DNA from: Streptomyces marinisediminis
GTDB taxonomy: Bacteria > Actinomycetota > Actinomycetes > Streptomycetales > Streptomycetaceae
DNA length: 64,000 bases
NCBI RefSeq assembly: GCF_026262575.1
Contig: NZ_JAPKFL010000007.1
Coordinates: forward strand, 124,001 to 188,000
Direction: 5' to 3'
Position numbers and translations under genes: made by a program. The stretch's first letter is position 1; every line of letters begins with the position of its first letter. Below the pieces are notes generated by a model. It saw only the letters and a list, made by a program, of their open reading frames with translations, did no database searches and was not told the DNA's origin. Shown piece by piece: positions 25,869 to 34,085 of this stretch.

Positions 25869-26332
25869 CCCGCGACCTCGCTCCCGCGACTCCGTGACCC
25901 GACCCCTCCCACGCTGCGCCCCCACTCCCCCCACCGCGCCCCCACACCGCCCGACCGGGTGACCCACCCCCACACCGGCTCACCGCTTCCTACCGCGTCG
26001 CCGGCTACGGCCCGGGCACCCGGCCGGTGTGCACACCGTGCGTGCCAGCCCTCAACTGCACCCGTCGCTGCACACGTTGAGCCCATGACCGGCCTGCCGC
26101 CCGCGGCCCAGGACGCCGACTCCCGAGCACGGCGGGGCCCGCCGCACCCGGCATGGCCGCCCTCCCCCGCCCAGGCGGCCTGCCGAGACGGTGCGGAGCG
26201 GTGTCGGGCCACGGCCGGACAGCCCGGAGGCCACGTCGGGTGACTTTCCACTTGCCAGGCCGATACCACCAGTGTCCCCGGACCCGCACCGCCGCCCAGC
26301 CGGTCCTGACGGGACCGGCTGGGACCTGCGGG
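25869..26332. other. Intergenic region left of the sugar operon
   Basis: This is 464 bases between two leftward genes. It holds a clear terminator for the incoming operon (26295-26323). A short rightward frame from ATG 26084 (MTGLPPAAQDADS...) lacks a ribosome site and is not called. The rest shows nothing I can interpret. Confidence 0.5.
26295..26323 (-). terminator. Terminator of the sugar-tailoring operon
   Basis: CCCAGCCGGTCC and GGACCGGCTGGG make a perfect 12-base stem with a 5-base loop (TGACG). It starts 10 bases after the stop codon of the MurG-like gene. Confidence 0.8.
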
Positions 26333-27658
26333 TCACCCGATGACCTGACGCGTGAACAGGGCGGCCTGAGGGGCCGCTGGGAGCCCGGCTTGCAGCAGGG
26401 CGGTCGTCAGCTGTGCGGCGGCGTCGGGGCGGCCGAGGCCGCGGGCCTGGTGGGCCATGTGGGTACGCCGTTCCGGGGAAGTGATGACTGGTTCCAGGGC
26501 GTCCCGGAGTCGTTCGGTGGTGGCGTTCTCTTTGGTGAGGGCGATGGCGGCGCCGGAGCGTTCCAGATGCTGGGCGTTGTGGGCCTGTTCGTTCCCGGCG
26601 GAGGAGGCGAGCGGGATGAGGATGGAGGGCTTGCCCAGGGCGGTGAGCTCGGCGATGGTGCCGGCGCCGCTGCGGGAGATGACGATGTCAGCGAGAGCGA
26701 GTACGTCGGGTAGTTCGGGGCCGATGAAGTCACTGACCCAGTAGCGGGCGCGCAGTTGCGGGGGCAGGGTGTCTGCGTGCTGGCGGCACTGGTCGAGGGA
26801 GGCCGCGCCGCACTGGTGGAGCACGTTGGCTGACTGGAGGAGCCAAGGCAGGACGCCTTGGAGCAGGGTGTTGATCTGTGCGGAGCCCTGGGCTCCGCCG
26901 GTGACATACACGGTGGGCAGGGTGCGGGAGAGGCCTGTGAGGCCGAGGGCGCTGATGGCTTTGTCGGGGTGGCCGGTCAGGATCTCGGGGCGAACGGGGT
27001 TTCCGGTGACGATCGCGGTGGCGCGGGCGGCCTCGGGGATGAGCGGGAGGGTGGATTCGGAGGAGACGGCGACCTGGGTGGCGGCGCGGGCGAGGGCGCG
27101 GTTGGCCAGCCCGAGGCGGACGGTCTGCTCGTGGAGGATCAGGGGGCGACGGCAGAACGTGGCAGCCAGGCCGATGGGGACGGCGACGTAGCCGCCGGTG
27201 GACAGGACCACGTCGGGTGCGAAGCCGGAGACGATGGAGCGGGCCTGGGCGATGCCGAGAGGGACGCGGCCCATGTCCTTGATGTTGGCCGGGGAGGCCA
27301 GCTTGAGCGGGTTGCTGGAGCGGCGGATCTTGCCGGTGGTGACGGTCTTGAAAGGGATGCCTTCGGCGGGGGCCACCCGGGCTTCCAGGCCATTCGTGGT
27401 GCCGACCCACAGCACGTCGAGGGTTTTGCCGTGCTGGGCGAGGCGGGCCCGGGTGGCGCGGACGGCGGTGAGTGCGGGGTAGGTGTGGCCGCCGGTTCCG
27501 CCTCCGGTGACGAGGAGGCGGAAAGGCCGGTCAAGGCGGCGGATGCGGATGGCGAGGGGGTCGCGGGTCACGGCGGAGGAGTGTTCCGTTCGTCGGGGCG
27601 CCGACCCCACGCCGGCGCTGGCGGTGTGCGGGTGTCGCGGACGATAGCAGCGGGCCAC
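26333..27658 (-). CDS. MurG-like glycosyltransferase (GT28 family)
   Basis: This is a paralogue of MurG, the enzyme that adds GlcNAc to lipid I. It has the GGGTGGHTYPALTAV glycine loop, the acceptor-side LHEQTVRLGLANRA (MurG normally HEQN), GGAQGSAQIN (normally GGSQGAR), and the nucleotide-sugar motif SRSGAGTIAELTALGKPSIL followed by GNEQAHNAQHLE. It is the last gene of a four-enzyme operon for a dTDP-linked formamido sugar, so it probably transfers that sugar to a lipid or natural-product acceptor and is not the housekeeping MurG. The first GTG at 27658 is nine bases after the upstream stop; GTG 27571 is an alternative start nearer the conserved region. Neither has a good ribosome site, which fits coupling. 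Confidence 0.85.
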   Translation of the reverse strand: MARCYRPRHPHTASAGVGSAPRRTEHSSAVTRDPLAIRIRRLDRPFRLLVTGGGTGGHTYPALTAVRATRARLAQHGKTLDVLWVGTTNGLEARVAPAEGIPFKTVTTGKIRRSSNPLKLASPANIKDMGRVPLGIAQARSIVSGFAPDVVLSTGGYVAVPIGLAATFCRRPLILHEQTVRLGLANRALARAATQVAVSSESTLPLIPEAARATAIVTGNPVRPEILTGHPDKAISALGLTGLSRTLPTVYVTGGAQGSAQINTLLQGVLPWLLQSANVLHQCGAASLDQCRQHADTLPPQLRARYWVSDFIGPELPDVLALADIVISRSGAGTIAELTALGKPSILIPLASSAGNEQAHNAQHLERSGAAIALTKENATTERLRDALEPVITSPERRTHMAHQARGLGRPDAAAQLTTALLQAGLPAAPQAALFTRQVIG

Positions 27659-27666
27659 TGCCGGTT

Positions 27667-28311
27667 TCAGGTGTTGCCCGTGGACAGGCTTCTGCTCCAG
27701 TCGCCGCGGTCGCCGAGCGCGCGGTTGTCGCGGCGGTAGCGCGTCACTGCCCGGGATTCGTCCTGCGGCACGGGGGTGATGCGGTCGAGTCGGGGCAGGG
27801 TGTCGGAGATGAGGAGCTTTCCGTAGCGGATCGACCGCTGCCAGACGTCGCGCACTTCGTCGCTCTCGGGCCAGATGGAGAACACGGCTTCGGCGAGCAC
27901 GGGGCCGGAGTCGATGCCGGGGTCGATGGTGTGGATGGTGATGCCGTGCAGGCTCTCGCCGTTGCGCAGGGCCCAGTTCACCGGCCGGGCCCCTCGGTAC
28001 TCGGGCAGGCGGCCCGGGTGGCAGTTGATGATCTGCTCGGTGGCATCGATCAGGCTGCTGCCGATGATCTTGTCGTAGAGGACGCTGAAGACGAGGCCGC
28101 AGCGGCCCGGTTCGAGCGCGCGCCAGTCACCCGAATGCACGATCCGGACAGTCGGCCAGCGCTCGGCGACGTGTTCGGAGAGCCGCATGTCCCACGGGGG
28201 TTCGGGGGTGGTGGGGATGACCGTGTCCAGGACGGTTCCGGGTAGCTGGGCGATCGTGTGGCAGGCGTGGAGGGCCAGCTCCCCTTTGCCGAGGACGGCG
28301 GCCCGCCTCAT
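27667..28311 (-). CDS. Formyltransferase family protein (amino-sugar N-formyltransferase-like)
   Basis: This 214-residue protein has a methionyl-tRNA-formyltransferase-like fold. It carries the catalytic triad region: Asn and His in INCHPGRLPEYRGARPVNW and Asp in TIDPGIDSGPVLAE. It is shorter than Fmt and lacks a tRNA-binding tail, as expected for sugar N-formyltransferases that use N10-formyl-tetrahydrofolate on a dTDP-amino sugar. Its ATG overlaps the stop of the aminotransferase by four bases (ATGA), so the two are coupled. With the dehydratase and aminotransferase it would complete a dTDP-3- or 4-formamido-dideoxy hexose. The exact sugar cannot be read from sequence. Confidence 0.85.
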   Translation of the reverse strand: MRRAAVLGKGELALHACHTIAQLPGTVLDTVIPTTPEPPWDMRLSEHVAERWPTVRIVHSGDWRALEPGRCGLVFSVLYDKIIGSSLIDATEQIINCHPGRLPEYRGARPVNWALRNGESLHGITIHTIDPGIDSGPVLAEAVFSIWPESDEVRDVWQRSIRYGKLLISDTLPRLDRITPVPQDESRAVTRYRRDNRALGDRGDWSRSLSTGNT

Positions 28312-29417
28312 GACAGCGCCTCGCCGAGCGCGGTGACGGTCACCCGCACGTCGTGGTCGTCCATGTGCTGGTGGAAGGGCAGGGTCAGGATGTGTTGCCC
28401 CAGGTGTTCGGTGACCGGCAGCGGCCGGTGCCAGCGGGCGAAGGCGGGCTGGAGGTGGTTGGGCGGGTAGTGCGTGCCCACTCCGATACCGCGGGCACGC
28501 AGGGCGTCGAAGACACGGTCGCGGTCGGGCACGCGCACGGCGCACAGCGACGGAACGGCGTGTTCGACGTCGGCGTCCACCAGGATGGCCGCGTCCACGC
28601 TCTTGAGGGCGGTCGCGTAGCTCCGCCACAGGCCCGTGCGCAGGGTCCGGGCGGTGGTGAAGTGGGGGAGCTGGGCGAGGCCGATGGCCGCGTTGATCTG
28701 CGACAGGTGGGCCCGCAGTCCGATGCCCTGGACTCGGTAGGCGGCGATACGCGTGCGGTCCTCGGCGGTGGCGGCGATGCCGAGCAGGCGGATCGCGCGG
28801 GCCCGCTCCGCCTCCTGTGGATCGCGGGGGATGATCGCGCCGCCCTGCCCGCAGGTCAGGTTCTTGATCGGCCCGAAGCTGAAGCAGGTCAGCGCTCCGG
28901 TGGCGCCGACGCGCCGGATACCCTGGTAGGAGCCGAAGGCGTGGGCGGCGTCCTCCACGACGGTGATGCCGTGCCCGGCCAGTTCGTCGCAAAGACCGTG
29001 CAGCTCGACCGCCCGGCCGCCGTAGAGGACGGGCAGTACCGCGCGTGTCGCCGGGGTGAGGGCTTCGGCGATGCTGTGGCTGTCCACGCAGCCGGTGTCC
29101 GGGTTGACTTCGGCGAAGCGAGGTGCGGCGCCGCTGGCCACGATGGCGTGGACGGTGGCGCAGAAGGTGAAGGAGGGGACGATCACCTCGTCTCCGGGGC
29201 CGATACCGGCGGCCAGGAGAGCAATGTGGAGGGCGGCGGTGCCCGAGGAGACCGCGACGGCGTCCGGGACACCCAAGAAGTGCGCGATCTCCTTCTCGAA
29301 TCGTTCGGTGACCTCGCCGTGGCCATACTGGCCGGCCTCCAGGACCTCGGCGACAGCTTCCAACTCCTGGCCGTAGAGGTAGGGGCGGGCGTTTCGTCCG
29401 TAGGAGAGCGTGCTCAT
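28308..29417 (-). CDS. DegT/DnrJ/EryC1/StrS sugar aminotransferase
   Basis: This is a PLP-dependent aminotransferase of the nucleotide-sugar type, 369 residues, which adds an amino group to a keto sugar. Visible parts are SSGTAALHIALLAAGIGPGD, the PLP-holding VVEDAAHAFGSY, the Schiff-base lysine in CFSFGPIKNLTCGQGG, and the C-terminal GIGVGTHYPPNHLQP. The ATG at 29417 follows GAGGAACAC and lies 24 bases after the dehydratase stop. Its substrate would be the 4-keto-6-deoxy sugar made by that enzyme (4-amination) or a 3-keto isomer. No 3,4-ketoisomerase gene is present, which favours 4-amination. Confidence 0.92.
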   Translation of the reverse strand: MSTLSYGRNARPYLYGQELEAVAEVLEAGQYGHGEVTERFEKEIAHFLGVPDAVAVSSGTAALHIALLAAGIGPGDEVIVPSFTFCATVHAIVASGAAPRFAEVNPDTGCVDSHSIAEALTPATRAVLPVLYGGRAVELHGLCDELAGHGITVVEDAAHAFGSYQGIRRVGATGALTCFSFGPIKNLTCGQGGAIIPRDPQEAERARAIRLLGIAATAEDRTRIAAYRVQGIGLRAHLSQINAAIGLAQLPHFTTARTLRTGLWRSYATALKSVDAAILVDADVEHAVPSLCAVRVPDRDRVFDALRARGIGVGTHYPPNHLQPAFARWHRPLPVTEHLGQHILTLPFHQHMDDHDVRVTVTALGEALS

Positions 29418-29441
29418 GTGTTCCTCGTTCCGGGGATGGGG

Positions 29442-30467
29442 TCAGCGGGGAGCGGCTGCGGTGCCGGCGTCCGGGACGGTGAGCGCGGCCATGGGCGCAC
29501 GCGGGTTCCGCAAGAGCGGCGCCCAGCGGCTGGGGTTGGCCCGGTACCACTGCGCGGTCTGCGCCAGCCCTTCGTCCAGAGCCTGCCGGGGCCGGTAGCC
29601 GAGACGCTCGGTGATCTTCGAGCAGTCCATCGCGTAGCGGATGTCGTTGGCCTGCCGGTCCGGCACATACTCAACGGCGTCCCAGCTGGCGCCGCACAGG
29701 CGCAGGATGACCTCGGTGAGTTGGGTGTTCGTCAGGTCTGTGCCACCGGCGATGTTGTAAACCTCGCCCGGGCCGCCGTCGCGCAGGACACGCTCGATGC
29801 CCTGGCAGTTGTCCTCCACGTGCAGCCAGTTGCGGATGTGCTCCCCCCGGCCATGGAGAGTGACTTTCCCGCCCTTCAGCAAGCGGGTGATGAACAGGGG
29901 GATGATCTTCTCGGGGTGCTGGGAGGGGCCGTAGTTGTTCGAGGACCGCGTGACGCAGACGGGCACGTTGTAGGTGTGGAAGTAGGACAGCGCCACGAGA
30001 TCGCTGGCGGCCTTCGACGCGGCGTAGGGGACGGTGGGCCGCAGCGGCCAGCTCTCCGCGGCGGCACCCGTCTCCAGCGGCCCGTACACCTCGTCGGTGG
30101 AGACGTGGACCACCTTCCCGGTGCCCAGCCGCCTGGCCGCATCCAGCAGGGTCTGCGTCCCCAGAACGTTCGTCGTCACGAAGTCGCCCGCCTGGAAGAA
30201 CGAGCGGTCCACATGGGACTCTGCTGCGAAGTGCACGATCGCCGTGTGCCGGCCAACCAGATCGTCCACCAGACCAGCATCGAGGATATTGCCCTCGACG
30301 AAGGTCAGCTTGGGCGACAGGAACGCCTCGCCCAGATTCTCGATGTGCCCGGCATAGGTCAGGGCGTCCAACACAGTCACCGCAGCGACGTCCGCGCAGC
30401 GCAGCAGACGCTTCACGAAGTGCGATCCGATGAACCCGGCACCACCGGTGACGAGCACTTTCTCCAT
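29442..30467 (-). CDS. dTDP-glucose 4,6-dehydratase (RmlB-like)
   Basis: This short-chain-dehydrogenase-type enzyme converts dTDP-glucose to dTDP-4-keto-6-deoxyglucose. It is 341 residues from ATG 30467, the first Met before VLVTGGAGFIGSHFV (NAD loop). It has LDALTYAGHIENL, HFAAESHVDRSF, the catalytic triad region VSTDEVYGP with VPYAASKAASDL (YxxxK), TRSSNNYGPSQHPEKIIPLF, GEHIRNWLHVEDNC and DRQANDIRYAMDCSK, all standard for RmlB. The C-terminus carries an extra Ala/Pro tail. It is the first enzyme of the operon; no RmlA is nearby, so dTDP-glucose must come from elsewhere. Confidence 0.93.
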   Translation of the reverse strand: MEKVLVTGGAGFIGSHFVKRLLRCADVAAVTVLDALTYAGHIENLGEAFLSPKLTFVEGNILDAGLVDDLVGRHTAIVHFAAESHVDRSFFQAGDFVTTNVLGTQTLLDAARRLGTGKVVHVSTDEVYGPLETGAAAESWPLRPTVPYAASKAASDLVALSYFHTYNVPVCVTRSSNNYGPSQHPEKIIPLFITRLLKGGKVTLHGRGEHIRNWLHVEDNCQGIERVLRDGGPGEVYNIAGGTDLTNTQLTEVILRLCGASWDAVEYVPDRQANDIRYAMDCSKITERLGYRPRQALDEGLAQTAQWYRANPSRWAPLLRNPRAPMAALTVPDAGTAAAPR

Positions 30468-30511
30468 GGAACCTGCCTCTGATCGAAGGGGATCAACCGT
30501 GCGGGCGCCGC

Positions 30512-30640
30512 CTACGGAGCGGTCGCCCACGTCGCGGCGGGAGTGGCGCCCATGCCGTACCCGATGGCGAAAATCAACAAAGGGCCAGCCGCTGCCAGCA
30601 CCCGGCGCCCGGCACGGCCGGAGACCGTCAGCGCGCTCAT
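30512..30640 (-). CDS. Small hydrophobic membrane peptide (42 aa)
   Basis: This is a short frame, ATG 30640 to TAG, preceded by a good site (GAGGTGAGTGAG). The peptide starts MSALTVSGRAGRRV and then has one hydrophobic helix LAAAGPLLIFAIGYGMGA, so it looks like a single-pass membrane peptide with a basic N-terminus. It ends 44 bases before the dehydratase start in the same direction and is probably the first gene of that transcript. I recognise no family; its reality rests on the ribosome site, the helix and the position. Confidence 0.45.
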   Translation of the reverse strand: MSALTVSGRAGRRVLAAAGPLLIFAIGYGMGATPAATWATAP

Positions 30641-30848
30641 CTCACTCACCTCACTGGGGTGGGGTGCTTGCGGCCCGCTCCGCTACGGGCCGCCCGTGTC
30701 CACGAGGACACCGCAGCTCGCTCTCCACGGGGAGAGGCAGCCTCCGACCGCGCACACGGTTTTTGCACGCGGCGTAAACGGCTTACAACCTCCGGTGCTG
30801 ACAGGACGTTGTGACGGGACAATGAGCCCCCGGGGCAGGAGGTGAGTC

Positions 30849-32219
30849 GTGTACAACGCCCATCCGATCTGGCGCACAGCAGCGATGCGTGAGGCCCTTG
30901 CCCGCCACGACGCCGGGGCGATCGTCCGGCTGGCCCGGCGGGCGGCTGACATCACACTTGCCGATCTCGGCAAACAGGTCGGTTACACCGCCGCCTCCCT
31001 GTCCCGGATGGAACGCGGCAGGCAGCCGATGCGTGACGTGCTGCTGCTCCAGCGGCTCGCGGCCTGCCTGGACATCCCGCCGCATCTGCTCGGTCTCGCG
31101 CCACCACACCAGCGCGCAGCGCCGGAGGGACCCGGCGCCGGTAAGGTGGCGGCGCAAGCCCTGTTCGGCGCAGAGGGGGACGACCCGGTGCGACGCCGCG
31201 AACTCCTGGCCGGCCTGGCCGGAGCCACCACCAGCGCGGTCCTCAGCTCCCCGGCCGCTGCCCACGCTGCGGCGCAGCCGAGCCTGTCCGGCCTGGAAGA
31301 CCTGCTGTTGCACCGGCGGCACGACCGGGCCCTCAACGCGGACCCCAACCCATCCAGCATCACCGCAGCGGTGCATGCCTCCCGGCAGGACTTCAGCGCC
31401 TGCCGCTACGACGCGCTCGCCCGCGCCCTCCCCGGCCGGATCGCGCTCGCCCAGGTACTCGGAGCCGACGGTCATCCGGAACAGGCGGCGACCGCGGTCG
31501 CCGAGCTCTACACCACAGCGACCCGGCTGTGCATCAAACTCGGCGAAGACGGTCTGGCCGCCGTCACCGCCGACCGAGCACTCACCGCAGCGCTGGGCGG
31601 CGCCGACGCCCTCACCGTCGCCGAAGCGCACCGCATGGTCTCCTCCGCCTGGCGCCGCCAAGGACACTACGGCCGCGCCACCGACGTCGCCGTCACCGCC
31701 GCCCAGCAGCTGCGCACCGACCGGAACACCGACGCGACCGAACGGCTTTCCGTCCAGGGCAACCTCTACGCCACCGCCGCCTACACCGCCGCCAAGCAGG
31801 GCGACCGGCACACCGCACACACCCTCATCGCTGAAGCCCAGGCAACCGCCGGACAGCTCGGCCACGACGCACTGCTCCGCGGCAACGTCTTCGGCCCCAG
31901 CCAGGTACTCCTCCACCGAGTCTCGATCAGCTACCTGCTCGGCGACGCGGGCCAAGCCATCGAACACGCCCGCCACATCGACGCCGCCGCGCTGCCCACC
32001 ACCGAACGCCAGGCCCGCTACTGGATTGACGTCGCCCGCGCCTTCGACCAGTGGAGCAAACCCGACCGCTGCTACCGAGCCCTCCTGGCCGCTGAGCAGG
32101 CAGCGCCACAGGAAGCCCGCCGCGACTCCGTCCGGACCATGGCAGCCGGCCTCATGCGCCACGACCGCACCCTCCCCGGCGTACGAGCATTCGCCCGCCG
32201 GGTCGGCGCCCTCGCCTGA
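30849..32219 (+). CDS. XRE-family regulator with TPR-like C-terminal region
   Basis: This 456-residue protein has an N-terminal helix-turn-helix (about residues 24-80: ITLADLGKQVGYTAASLSRMERGRQPM) and an RRRELLAGLAG linker common in Streptomyces regulators. A long all-helical part follows with repeated helix pairs (TAATRLCIKLGEDGLAAVTA, QGHYGRATDVAVTAAQQ, LGDAGQAIEHARHID) that look like TPRs. The GTG start has a near-perfect AGGAGGTGA site. It is divergent from the sugar operon and is its likely regulator. Its base composition, like the operon's, seems a little less strictly GC at third positions than the flanks (visual impression only). Confidence 0.85.
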   Translation: MYNAHPIWRTAAMREALARHDAGAIVRLARRAADITLADLGKQVGYTAASLSRMERGRQPMRDVLLLQRLAACLDIPPHLLGLAPPHQRAAPEGPGAGKVAAQALFGAEGDDPVRRRELLAGLAGATTSAVLSSPAAAHAAAQPSLSGLEDLLLHRRHDRALNADPNPSSITAAVHASRQDFSACRYDALARALPGRIALAQVLGADGHPEQAATAVAELYTTATRLCIKLGEDGLAAVTADRALTAALGGADALTVAEAHRMVSSAWRRQGHYGRATDVAVTAAQQLRTDRNTDATERLSVQGNLYATAAYTAAKQGDRHTAHTLIAEAQATAGQLGHDALLRGNVFGPSQVLLHRVSISYLLGDAGQAIEHARHIDAAALPTTERQARYWIDVARAFDQWSKPDRCYRALLAAEQAAPQEARRDSVRTMAAGLMRHDRTLPGVRAFARRVGALA

Positions 32220-32606
32220 CACACTGCCTACCGGGTATCCAGTTGTATTGCCTCGCGACGTTGTTGAGGCGGGTGATCGGTGGGGAGCCACCAGCTCCCG
32301 TCGACGTGGCACGCGTTGCGGGCGAGTGCCGGAGGGGCGGGCGGGCCGTAACGGTTGAGGCCGCGGGGGAAGCGTCTCGTTCTGGGGGTGGGTTCGGTGG
32401 GGGGAGATGGTGGGGTTTCTTAGGTATCCGTAGATTCGGGCTCACGGATGGTCAGGGCGGCGGGGGAGGCATAACTTCCTGCCCACTGTCCGCGCGATAT
32501 TGGCGTGCTCCCGTCAGGCTCGGGGGTGTGCGGCGCGCGGTGTCGCGCCGGTGTCCACGGCTGCTGGTGGACGGGGCATCGGCGTCCCCCCACAAGGAGG
32601 TTTGTC
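32220..32606. other. Intergenic region upstream of the secreted protease
   Basis: This is 387 bases between two rightward genes. A T/A-richer patch lies near 32410-32440 (GGGTTTCTTAGGTATCCGTA), and the protease promoter is expected close to its start. No gene or strong palindrome was seen. Confidence 0.4.
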
Positions 32607-33149
32607 ATGCTCTCGACAGTTCGGAGACTGCTCGGCTCGGCCATGGTGGTCGCCCTGGCGGTCATGTTCCCGGTCACCGCCAACGCGGCGGAGACGACGA
32701 ACGCGCCCCGGGCCCTCGCCGTCGGCGCGGCGGCCACGGCCGACGGCGGCAACCTCGTCGGCGACCAGGCCGGGAAGCAGGCGACGGCGTCGCCCCAGGC
32801 GGCCGGTGAGGACGTCAAGGCGCAGGCCTGGTACTACCACATCACCTCGTCGTGCCGCGGCTACGAGAACGCGATCGTGCGGGGCGCCGACTTCTGGGGC
32901 GGCGGCGTGCGCACGGCGAGCAGCGGGACCCCGGTCTCCTGCACGAGCGGGTACGTCCAGGGCTGCGGCGGCACCTACGTCGTCGGCTGCAACTGGGGCC
33001 AGGGGCAGCGCATCGCGCTGTCGACCCGGGTCAACGACTTCGCCCTGCTGTCGGCCCACGAGTTCGGGCACAACTGGTACGGCCACTCCGCGCAGGGCTG
33101 CGCGAGCTGGGGCAGCATCTACAACGTCATGAAGACCAACATGTGCTGA
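32607..33149 (+). CDS. Secreted cysteine-rich zinc metalloprotease-like protein
   Basis: This 180-residue exported protein starts at ATG 32607 after the excellent site AAGGAGG. A signal peptide (MLSTVRRLLGSAMVVALAVM ... TANA|AE) and an Ala-rich pro-region precede a mature part with SSCRGYENAIVRGADFWGGG and the zinc motif HEFGHNWYGH (H151, E152, H155, then H160). A Met in YNVMKTNMC near the end could be the metzincin Met-turn. The size and layout recall snapalysin (M7), but the third-ligand spacing differs from HExxHxxGxxH/D. Six cysteines suggest disulfides. It is probably an extracellular protease; the family is uncertain. Confidence 0.75.
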   Translation: MLSTVRRLLGSAMVVALAVMFPVTANAAETTNAPRALAVGAAATADGGNLVGDQAGKQATASPQAAGEDVKAQAWYYHITSSCRGYENAIVRGADFWGGGVRTASSGTPVSCTSGYVQGCGGTYVVGCNWGQGQRIALSTRVNDFALLSAHEFGHNWYGHSAQGCASWGSIYNVMKTNMC

Positions 33150-33222
33150 CGGCTCGTCGAGTCCGCGAGCACGGGAGGGCGTGACCGCCGGGGCGGTCGC
33201 GCCCTCCCCTCGCGTGCGGCGC

Positions 33223-33864
33223 CTACGCGGCCGCTCCCAGCCGGTAGACGCCCGCGTCACGGGTGAGGAAGCCGTGGTCGACGAGGTGGCGGCGCACGGT
33301 GACGTGGTCGGTCCCCGAGTGCTCCGTCCACGCGCGCAGGCGGTCGTTGACGGCGGGTTCGTCGTACGCCTCGTCCGGGGCGAACGTGCGCGCGGCGAGG
33401 TGGCGCAGCAGGGTGCGGCGGCGGTCGAACTGGGCGGGGAGCCGCAGCAGGCGGCCGTCGCGGACGAACGTGCGCAGCAGCGCCTCCGCGGCCGGGTCGC
33501 CGGTGCCGTGCGACTCCGGCGGCTCGGCGCGGCGGGTGCTCGCGGCGCGGGCGGCCTCCGTGAAGCGCTCGGGACGGGCCCGCAGGCGGCCGTCGGCGCA
33601 GGTGAGCAGTCCGCCGCGCTCCAGCCGCCGGACGGCCGTGGCCACCTCGCCCGCCCCCGCGCCCGCGGCACGGCCCGCCTCGGCGAGCGACGTGGCACCG
33701 AGCGCGACGGCGGAGAAGACACGCAGGCGGACGGGTTCGGCGAGGAGGCCGACGAGCGCGGCGGGGTCGACGGGGCCGTACGGCTCGCCGGGCGCGGCGG
33801 GCTCGTCGGCCAGGGGGTCGGCAGCGGTGGCGCCGGGGGCGGCGGAAGCGTCAGGGGTGGCCAT
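33223..33864 (-). CDS. Helix-turn-helix protein with a DUF2087 domain
   Basis: This 213-residue protein has an ArsR-like winged-helix N-terminal region (ALVGLLAEPVRLRVFSAVAL ... SLAEAGRAAG ... VRRLERGGLL) and a C-terminal DUF2087 domain (FDRRRTLLRHLAARTFAPDE, DHVTVRRHLVDHGFLTRDAG). DUF2087 is common in actinobacterial and firmicute regulators of unknown ligand. The start at ATG 33864 is the first Met; the first 35 residues are Ala/Pro-rich and may not be structured. It is leftward and separated by 221 bases from the acyl-CoA ligase. Confidence 0.8.
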   Translation of the reverse strand: MATPDASAAPGATAADPLADEPAAPGEPYGPVDPAALVGLLAEPVRLRVFSAVALGATSLAEAGRAAGAGAGEVATAVRRLERGGLLTCADGRLRARPERFTEAARAASTRRAEPPESHGTGDPAAEALLRTFVRDGRLLRLPAQFDRRRTLLRHLAARTFAPDEAYDEPAVNDRLRAWTEHSGTDHVTVRRHLVDHGFLTRDAGVYRLGAAA

Positions 33865-34085
33865 CGGGCCATGGTGGCCCGGTGCCCACGGCCGGTCCAC
33901 CGATTTTGCGCCGCCGGGCCCGGCCCCGCCGTCCCGCCCGCGCCCGCACCGCCGCCGGTCCCGCGCCGCCGCCGGTCCCGCGCCGGCGGGTGACGCCGCG
34001 GGGCCAGGCACACCCGTGCCGCTCCGCCCCCGGGCGCTCGCCGTCCGGCCGCCCCGGGCGGGGTGCGCGCGGGCCGGCCCGGGGA

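Noticed and set aside
26084..26243. Small rightward frame (MTGLPPAAQDADS...) left of the sugar operon
   Set aside because: No ribosome site, low-complexity Ala/Pro/Arg composition and no hydrophobic or domain features.
30480..30848. Phage or IS boundary next to the sugar operon
   Set aside because: No transposase, integrase, terminal inverted repeat or target duplication was found around 26-32 kb; transfer is only suspected from gene content.
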